A stretch of DNA of 64,000 nucleotides from Streptomyces sp. NRRL F-5135 (lineage in GTDB: Bacteria; Actinomycetota; Actinomycetes; Streptomycetales; Streptomycetaceae): NCBI RefSeq assembly GCF_000719775.1, contig NZ_JOHR01000006.1, positions 186,001-250,000 of the forward strand, written 5' to 3'. The number at the start of each line of letters is the position of its first letter. Within the stretch, counting starts at the first letter, position 1. Made by a program: the position numbers and the translations under genes. Shown in pieces: positions 58,781 to 64,000 of this stretch. The notes under the pieces were generated by a model. The model saw nothing but the letters and a program-made list of their open reading frames with translations, searched no databases and had not been told where the DNA came from.

Positions 58781-60301
58781 GTGGGGACGAAGTGGCTGCG
58801 CCGGGTGGCGCCGGCGGCACCGCTGGCGCTGACCCTGCTGGCGGCGACCGGCTGTGAGAGCACGCCGGACGCGCGGCCCGCGCCGACCGCCGCGCCGGCC
58901 ACGTCCGTGGCCCGGGTGTGCGCCGAGCCCCCGGCCGGGCCGGCGGAGGCGCCGGCGGGCGCGGTGACGGTCGACCCCGCGGTGGTCGGCGACCTGGCCG
59001 AGAAGACGAGAAGCAGCCCCCCGGGCACCACGTTCTGGCTCCGGTCGGGCAAGCACAGGCTCGAACCGGAGCGCTACGCCCAGGTCATCGCCAAGGAGGG
59101 GAACCGCTACCTCGGCGCGCCGGGCGCGGTGCTCGACGGCGGGAAGACCAACAACTACGCGTTCAGCGGCACCGCCCGCGACGTCACCATCCGCCACCTG
59201 ACCGTGCAGCGCTTCGTCGCGCCGAACAACGAGGGCGTGGTCAACCACGACATGGCCGACGGGTGGGTGATCGAGCACGCGAGGATCCAGTACAACTCCG
59301 GCGCCGGGCTGATGGCCGGCGCCCGCCAGCGGGTCCGCGCCAGCTGCCTGCGCGGCAACGGGCAGTACGGAATGAACGCCTACAAGGCCGGCGACTCCAT
59401 CAGGGGCCTGGTGGTCGAGGGCAACGAGATCGTGGGCAACAACACCGACGACTGGGAGCGGCGGAAGCCGGGCTGCGGCTGCACCGGGGGCATCAAGTTC
59501 TGGGCCGTCGACGGCGCCGACATCCGCGGCAACTGGGTGCACGACAACCGCGGGGCCGGGTTGTGGGCGGACAACAACAACAACGACTTCCGCATCGAGG
59601 ACAACCTGCTCGAGGCCAACGACGGTGCCGCGCTGATGTACGAGACCAGCTACAACGCGGTCATCAGGAACAACACGATCCGGCGGAACAACTGGGTCGA
59701 AGGCCGCACGTACGCCGACCGCGGCGACACCTTCCCGTACGCGACCCTCTACGTGTCCGAGTCCGGCGGCGAACCACGGGTCCGGGCCCGCACGGACAAG
59801 ATCGAGATCTACGGGAACCTGCTGGAGAACAACTGGTCCGGGATCACCCTGTGGGAGAACGCCGACCGGTTCTGCAACAGCCCGGCCAACACCTCGACCG
59901 GTTACTGCACGTTGCTGGTGCGGGACACCGACCGCTGCGCGCGGCCGGCGATCGCCACCGCACCGCTCTACGCCGACTGCCGGTGGCGGACCCAGCGGGT
60001 GGACATCCACGACAACCGCTTCCTGCTGGACACGTCCGTCGTCCGGTGCGACGAGGAGTGCGGCCGGATGGCGGTCCTCGCCAACTACGGCACCTACCCG
60101 GACTGGTCGCCGTACAAGGGCAAGCGGGTGGCCGAGGCGATCACCCTGAAGCAGCGCAACCGCTGGTACGACAACGTCTACGCCGGACCATGGAGCTTCG
60201 TCGTCCACGACACGAGCCGGACGCTCGACTCCGGGCAGTGGCAGGGCACGCCGTACCAGCAGGACGCGGGCAGCACCTTCCGGTCACGGGCCGGTGATTG
60301 A
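58781..60301 (+). CDS. Right-handed parallel beta-helix lipoprotein
   Basis: A 506-residue protein from GTG 58781 (GGGAGGAAG upstream). The N-terminus is a lipoprotein signal: positive RR, hydrophobic PLALTLLAA and lipobox TGC (about Cys25). Residues about 80-480 have repeated N-rich beta-helix turns (NNNNDFRIEDNLLEANDGAA, VIRNNTIRRNN, IEIYGNLLENNWSG). Such proteins bind or modify polysaccharides outside the membrane, for example as epimerase or lyase relatives. Likely acts on the cluster's polymer after export. Confidence 0.87.
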   Translation: MGTKWLRRVAPAAPLALTLLAATGCESTPDARPAPTAAPATSVARVCAEPPAGPAEAPAGAVTVDPAVVGDLAEKTRSSPPGTTFWLRSGKHRLEPERYAQVIAKEGNRYLGAPGAVLDGGKTNNYAFSGTARDVTIRHLTVQRFVAPNNEGVVNHDMADGWVIEHARIQYNSGAGLMAGARQRVRASCLRGNGQYGMNAYKAGDSIRGLVVEGNEIVGNNTDDWERRKPGCGCTGGIKFWAVDGADIRGNWVHDNRGAGLWADNNNNDFRIEDNLLEANDGAALMYETSYNAVIRNNTIRRNNWVEGRTYADRGDTFPYATLYVSESGGEPRVRARTDKIEIYGNLLENNWSGITLWENADRFCNSPANTSTGYCTLLVRDTDRCARPAIATAPLYADCRWRTQRVDIHDNRFLLDTSVVRCDEECGRMAVLANYGTYPDWSPYKGKRVAEAITLKQRNRWYDNVYAGPWSFVVHDTSRTLDSGQWQGTPYQQDAGSTFRSRAGD

Positions 60302-60302
60302 G

Positions 60303-61616
60303 ATGAGCGGATACCTGGCGCGCGGTGGGCCGCCGGGCGGAGCCGATACGGCGGGCGCGCCGCCGGGCGCCGAACCGCGCCCTGCCGGCACACCGAGGAC
60401 CGTCGGGATCGTGTGGGGGCTGCTGGCCCTCAACACGCTCGGCTCCGCCGGGGCGAAGACCATCGTCCCGCTGCCCCGCTCCCTCATCCAGATGGTGACC
60501 ATGGGCGCGCTGGGCGCCGCGTTCGCGCTGGCGCTCGCCGTCAATCTCCGGCTGCGCGTCCGGTCCAGCGCCTTCGTGTTCCTGCTCACCCTGCTGCTGG
60601 TGCCGAGCGTGATCTCCAGCGTGAACCTGGAGGTGGGGTTCGGCGCGCTGTTCCGCTGCGCCCGGCTGGCTCTCTTCGTCGGCACGCTGTGGCTGCTCAG
60701 CCGCTGGTGGGACGGCAGCCTGACGTTCGTCCGCCACCACATCCGGATGTACTTCGCGGTGCTCGGGCTGGTGGCCGCCGGGCTGGTCGCCTCACCGGGC
60801 ACGGCCCTGCCCGAGTACTACGGCGGCCGCCTCGTCGGCGCGTTGTGGCCGCTCACCCCGCCGCAGATCGGACAGTACTCCGCGGTGATCATCGGGCTCA
60901 CCGTGCTGCTCCTGCTGGGCCGCCGGACCACCGGGGCCGGCGCGGCGGTGATCATCGTGCCGTCACTCGTCCTGCTCGCGCTGACGCATACCCGGACGGC
61001 CACGCTCGGCCTGCTCGTCGGGTTGGTGCTGGCGATCGGCTCGCTCACGCTGACCAGCGCCGCCGCCCGCCGGTTCTTCGCCTGGGCGGTGCTGTGCGCC
61101 ACGGTGGCCGCGGTGGTGTTCAGCTCCGCGCTGCAGGCGTGGTTCCTGCGCGGACAGAGCCAGGAGAACCTGTCCAGCCTCACCGGCCGGGCCAAGGTCT
61201 GGGACGCCCTGCTGGCAGCGCCCCGGACGACCTCGGAGCAGGTGTTCGGCGTCGGCCTGGGCGACAAGTCGTTCGGCGGGCTGCCGATCGACAACAGCTG
61301 GCTGGCCGTCTACAACGAGCAGGGTCTGATCGGCGTCGCCCTCGTGGCGGCGTTCATCCTCGTGCTGGGCGGCGTCGCGTTGCTGCGGCCCCCCTCCCCG
61401 GCGCGGGCCTGCGCGATCTTCCTGATCAGCTACGTCGGGATCTCGTCGTACACCGAGGCCGGCCTCGGTGACGCCTCGCCGTATCTGCTGCATCTGGCCC
61501 TGGCCGCCTCGCTGCTCGCGGCACCCGCCGCGGCCACGCCGCGGCCGACGGCCACGCTCCTGACGACGACGGCGACGGTTCCTCGACGACGTATCCCGCT
61601 ATGGGCCCGGAGGTGA
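60303..61616 (+). CDS. O-antigen ligase/Wzy-like polymerase
   Basis: A 437-residue protein with about 11 hydrophobic helices between residues 35 and 425. A large extracytoplasmic loop includes LQAWFLRGQSQENLSSLTGR and EQVFGVGLGDKSFGGLPIDNSWLAVYNEQG, the family's usual pattern with a conserved Arg/Gly-rich motif. It probably polymerises or ligates exported repeat units. ATG 60303 is 1 nt past the previous stop; an in-frame GTG at 60294 is the alternative. Confidence 0.82.
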   Translation: MSGYLARGGPPGGADTAGAPPGAEPRPAGTPRTVGIVWGLLALNTLGSAGAKTIVPLPRSLIQMVTMGALGAAFALALAVNLRLRVRSSAFVFLLTLLLVPSVISSVNLEVGFGALFRCARLALFVGTLWLLSRWWDGSLTFVRHHIRMYFAVLGLVAAGLVASPGTALPEYYGGRLVGALWPLTPPQIGQYSAVIIGLTVLLLLGRRTTGAGAAVIIVPSLVLLALTHTRTATLGLLVGLVLAIGSLTLTSAAARRFFAWAVLCATVAAVVFSSALQAWFLRGQSQENLSSLTGRAKVWDALLAAPRTTSEQVFGVGLGDKSFGGLPIDNSWLAVYNEQGLIGVALVAAFILVLGGVALLRPPSPARACAIFLISYVGISSYTEAGLGDASPYLLHLALAASLLAAPAAATPRPTATLLTTTATVPRRRIPLWARR

Positions 61617-61618
61617 CC

Positions 61619-62836
61619 TTGAGCATGCACGTTCTCGTGGCGCACAACCGCTACTCCTCGGCGCAGCCGAGCGGGGAGAACAGGGTGGTCGACCAGGAAG
61701 TGGGGCTGCTGCGCGCGGCCGGCCACCGGGTCGAGGTGTTCGAGCGGCGCAGCGACGACATCGCCGCCCGGTCCCTGTGGGGCAAGGCCGCGGTGCCGCT
61801 CCTGGTGCCGTGGAACCCGGCGGTCCGTACGGAACTCGCCGCGCGACTGCGCGCCGAGCGGCCGGACGTGGTGCACGTCCACAACGTCTTCCCGCTGCTG
61901 TCGCCGGCGGTCCTCGCCGCCTGCTCCGACGTCGGCGTACCCGTCGTCGCCACGCTGCACAACTACACCCAGGTCTGTCCGCCCGGCACGCTGCACCGGG
62001 ACGGCCGGTCGTGCACCGAGTGCGTCGGGTCGGCGGCGTCGCTGCCCGCCGTCCGGCACGGCTGCTACCGGAACTCCCGCCTCGCGACGGTGCCGCTCGC
62101 CGTCGGCCTGACGGTCAACCGGCGGCGGTGGTGGTCCGGCGTGGAGCGGTTCTTCTGCATCTCCGCGGCGCAGCGCGACATCCTGGTGCGGTCCGGCATG
62201 CCGGCCGACCGGCTGGTGGTGAAGCACAACTTCGTGCCGGAGCCCGGCACCCGTCGAGCGGGCGCCGGCGAGCACCTGCTCTTCCTCGGCCGGCTCGCGG
62301 AGGCCAAAGGAGTGCGGCTGCTCATGGCCGCGTGGGACGAGATCGCGGCGGACGGCGGTGTCGGCGTACCGCTCGTGCTCGCCGGCGCGGGGCCGCTGGA
62401 GGGCGAGGTGACCGCCTGGGCGGCGGGCCGGGACGACGTGCGGTACGTCGGCCTGTACGACCCGGCCCAGTGCCGGCGGGCCGTCGCGCGGTCGGTCGCC
62501 GTGGTGGCTCCTTCCACGGCCCGGGAGACGTTCGGCCTGGTGGTCGCCGAGGCGATGGCGGCGGGGGTCCCGGCCGTCGCCGCCGGTCACGGCGCCTTCG
62601 TGGAACTCGTCGAGGACGGGGTGACCGGGCTGCTGCACCGGCCTGGCGAGCCCGCCTCGCTCGCGTCCCGCGTGCGCCGGATCGTGACCGAGGGGGCCCG
62701 CAACCGGGAGATGGGCGAGGCGGCCCGGCGCCGTTACGAGCAGTACTTCAGCCCGGCCGTCGGCCTGGAGCGCCTGGAGGACGAGTACCGCTCCGCGATC
62801 GCGGGTCGGACGGAATCAATGGGGGGCAGTAAATGA
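61619..62836 (+). CDS. Family 4 glycosyltransferase (GT-B)
   Basis: A 405-residue glycosyltransferase. TTG 61619 has GGAGG 5 nt upstream; ATG 61625 and ATG 61601 are alternatives. VHVHNVFPLLSPAVLAACSD (about 84-103) and the Cys-rich loop CPPGTLHRDGRSCTECVG (about 119-136) are typical of a GT4 subgroup. The donor site includes FLGRLAEAKGVRLLM and PSTARETFGLVVAEAMAAGVP (about 295-315, EX7E-type). It overlaps the following methyltransferase start by 4 bp. Confidence 0.87.
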   Translation: MSMHVLVAHNRYSSAQPSGENRVVDQEVGLLRAAGHRVEVFERRSDDIAARSLWGKAAVPLLVPWNPAVRTELAARLRAERPDVVHVHNVFPLLSPAVLAACSDVGVPVVATLHNYTQVCPPGTLHRDGRSCTECVGSAASLPAVRHGCYRNSRLATVPLAVGLTVNRRRWWSGVERFFCISAAQRDILVRSGMPADRLVVKHNFVPEPGTRRAGAGEHLLFLGRLAEAKGVRLLMAAWDEIAADGGVGVPLVLAGAGPLEGEVTAWAAGRDDVRYVGLYDPAQCRRAVARSVAVVAPSTARETFGLVVAEAMAAGVPAVAAGHGAFVELVEDGVTGLLHRPGEPASLASRVRRIVTEGARNREMGEAARRRYEQYFSPAVGLERLEDEYRSAIAGRTESMGGSK

Positions 62837-64000
62837 CACGATGCCGACTCTGCGGCTCGGCGGCGCTGGCGAGCGTCGTCGATCTCGGGGCGACGCCACC
62901 GTGCGAGAGCTTTCTCGCCGCGGACCAACTGGATCAACCGGAGCCCGCGTACCCGCTGCACCTGCGGGTCTGCACCGACTGCTGGCTGGCCCAGATACCT
63001 CCGCTGATCACACCGGAGGAGACGTTCACGCAGTACGCGTACTTCTCCTCCTACTCCACCTCCTGGGTGGAGCACGCGCGCACGTTCGTCGCCGACGCCG
63101 TACAGCGCCTCGCTCTCGGCCCCGACGCCTTCGTGGTCGAGGTCGCGAGCAACGACGGGTACCTGCTGAGGCACGTGGTGGACCGGGGGATCCGCTGCCT
63201 CGGCATCGAGCCGTCGGTGAACGTCGGCGCCGCGGCGCGGGAGGCGGGGGTGCCCACGCTCACGGAGTTCCTGTCCCCGGACACCGGCTCGCGCGTCCGC
63301 GCCGAGCACGGCCCGGCGGACCTGGTCGTGGCCAACAACGTGTACGCGCACATCCCCGACGTGGTCGGGTTCACCCAGGGCCTGCGTGCCCTGGTCGCCG
63401 ACGACGGCTGGGTCTCCATCGAGGTGCAGCACCTGCTGACCCTGATCGAGGAGAACCAGTACGACACGATCTACCACGAGCACTTCCAGTACTACACGGT
63501 CGCGTCCGCCATCCGGGCGCTCGAGAGCGGCGGACTCGCGCTCGTGGACGTCGAGTTGCTGCCCACGCACGGCGGTTCCGTCCGGCTGTGGGCCCGGCCC
63601 GCGGAGGTGGCCGGCGATCCGAGCCACCGTGTGGCCGACGTACTGGCCCGGGAGAAGGCCGCCGGACTGCTGGAGCTGTCGGGGTACAGCGAGTTCTCCG
63701 CCCGGGTGGCCACGGTGCGCCGGGACCTGCTGCGGTTCCTCATCGAGGCGGCCGAGCGCGGCGAGACGGTCGTCGGCTACGGCGCCCCGGGCAAGGGCAA
63801 CACCCTGCTCAACCACTGCGGCATCCGGCCCGACCTGCTCCCGTACACCGTCGACCGCAACCCGTACAAGCACGGCAGGTTCACCCCGGGCACCCGCATC
63901 CCGATCCTGCCGCCCGAGCGGATAGCCGCCGACCGGCCGGACTACGTCCTGGTCCTCCCGTGGAACCTGCGGGCCGAGCTGGTCGAGCAACTGTCCTTCA
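62833..64000 (+). CDS. Zinc-motif C-methyltransferase, partial (cut by right edge)
   Basis: At least 389 residues from ATG 62833, continuing past the window. The N-terminal zinc-binding cysteines CRLCGSAAL and LRVCTDCWLAQ (about 4-60) and the SAM motif VVEVASNDGYLLRHVVDRGI (about 104-123) mark the TylCIII/NovU-like sugar C-methyltransferase group; the C-terminal VVGYGAPGKGNTLLNHCGI (about 312-330) belongs to the same architecture. A role in making a branched or methylated sugar for the polymer is likely. Confidence 0.88.
   Translation, partial: MTRCRLCGSAALASVVDLGATPPCESFLAADQLDQPEPAYPLHLRVCTDCWLAQIPPLITPEETFTQYAYFSSYSTSWVEHARTFVADAVQRLALGPDAFVVEVASNDGYLLRHVVDRGIRCLGIEPSVNVGAAAREAGVPTLTEFLSPDTGSRVRAEHGPADLVVANNVYAHIPDVVGFTQGLRALVADDGWVSIEVQHLLTLIEENQYDTIYHEHFQYYTVASAIRALESGGLALVDVELLPTHGGSVRLWARPAEVAGDPSHRVADVLAREKAAGLLELSGYSEFSARVATVRRDLLRFLIEAAERGETVVGYGAPGKGNTLLNHCGIRPDLLPYTVDRNPYKHGRFTPGTRIPILPPERIAADRPDYVLVLPWNLRAELVEQLSF

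Overview
The window is high-GC actinobacterial DNA, almost certainly Streptomyces. Evidence: very high GC with strong third-position bias, many GTG/TTG starts, chains of 4-bp stop/start overlaps, SARP and A-factor-type regulators, and rare TTA (bldA) codons placed in regulators. No rRNA, tRNA, CRISPR array, PKS or NRPS module was seen.

Bases 1 to about 33.3 kb look like one biosynthetic gene cluster built on two aminohydroxybenzoate pathways. A leftward operon (about 12.5 to 4.8 kb) holds a SARP activator, aspartate kinase, an ADH-synthase/GriI-type aldolase, a 3-dehydroquinate-synthase-II/GriH-type cyclase, a metal amidohydrolase, a PaaK-like acid ligase and an alcohol dehydrogenase: the set expected for 3-amino-4-hydroxybenzoate (3,4-AHBA) made from aspartate semialdehyde plus a C3 unit. 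A rightward block at 24.6-29.7 kb holds class II DAHP synthase, a short-chain dehydrogenase, a PhzD-like isochorismatase and a PhzE-like ADIC synthase: the set expected for 3-hydroxyanthranilate. The ligase plus amidohydrolase resembles the pair used for benzoxazole formation in nataxazole/A33853-type pathways. Between the two lies a translationally coupled operon (13.5-22.5 kb) with a P-loop kinase, a GH3-type acyl-adenylating enzyme, two methyltransferases, an FAD oxygenase, two unrecognised proteins, a stand-alone LysR-type effector domain and an alpha/beta hydrolase. The product is not one I can name; an aminophenol-derived amide or benzoxazole combining both monomers is the working inference.

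Regulation is dense. LuxR, SARP and PucR-type regulators carry one, one and three TTA codons. At 33.3-37.8 kb there is a gamma-butyrolactone-type signalling module: small SARP, ArpA/ScbR-like receptor, AfsA-family synthase and an FAD monooxygenase overlapping afsA. A DHA2 efflux pump follows behind a perfect inverted-repeat operator.

From 39.9 to 44.1 kb are housekeeping-type genes: cold-shock protein, DEAD-box helicase with a hairpin over its ribosome binding site, CBS-domain protein, a small basic protein, a MerR regulator and a dienelactone hydrolase. Bases 44.2-45.0 kb hold abutting gene remnants.

From 45.5 kb to the right edge is an exopolysaccharide cluster: polyprenyl-phosphate sugar transferase, AlgD-type nucleotide-sugar dehydrogenase, two GT4 glycosyltransferases, two chain-length proteins with degenerate kinase-like tails, asparagine synthase-type amidotransferase, a two-domain oxidoreductase fusion, heparinase II/III-like protein, a beta-helix lipoprotein, a Wzy-like polymerase and a zinc-motif methyltransferase. 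Three of these carry TTA codons.
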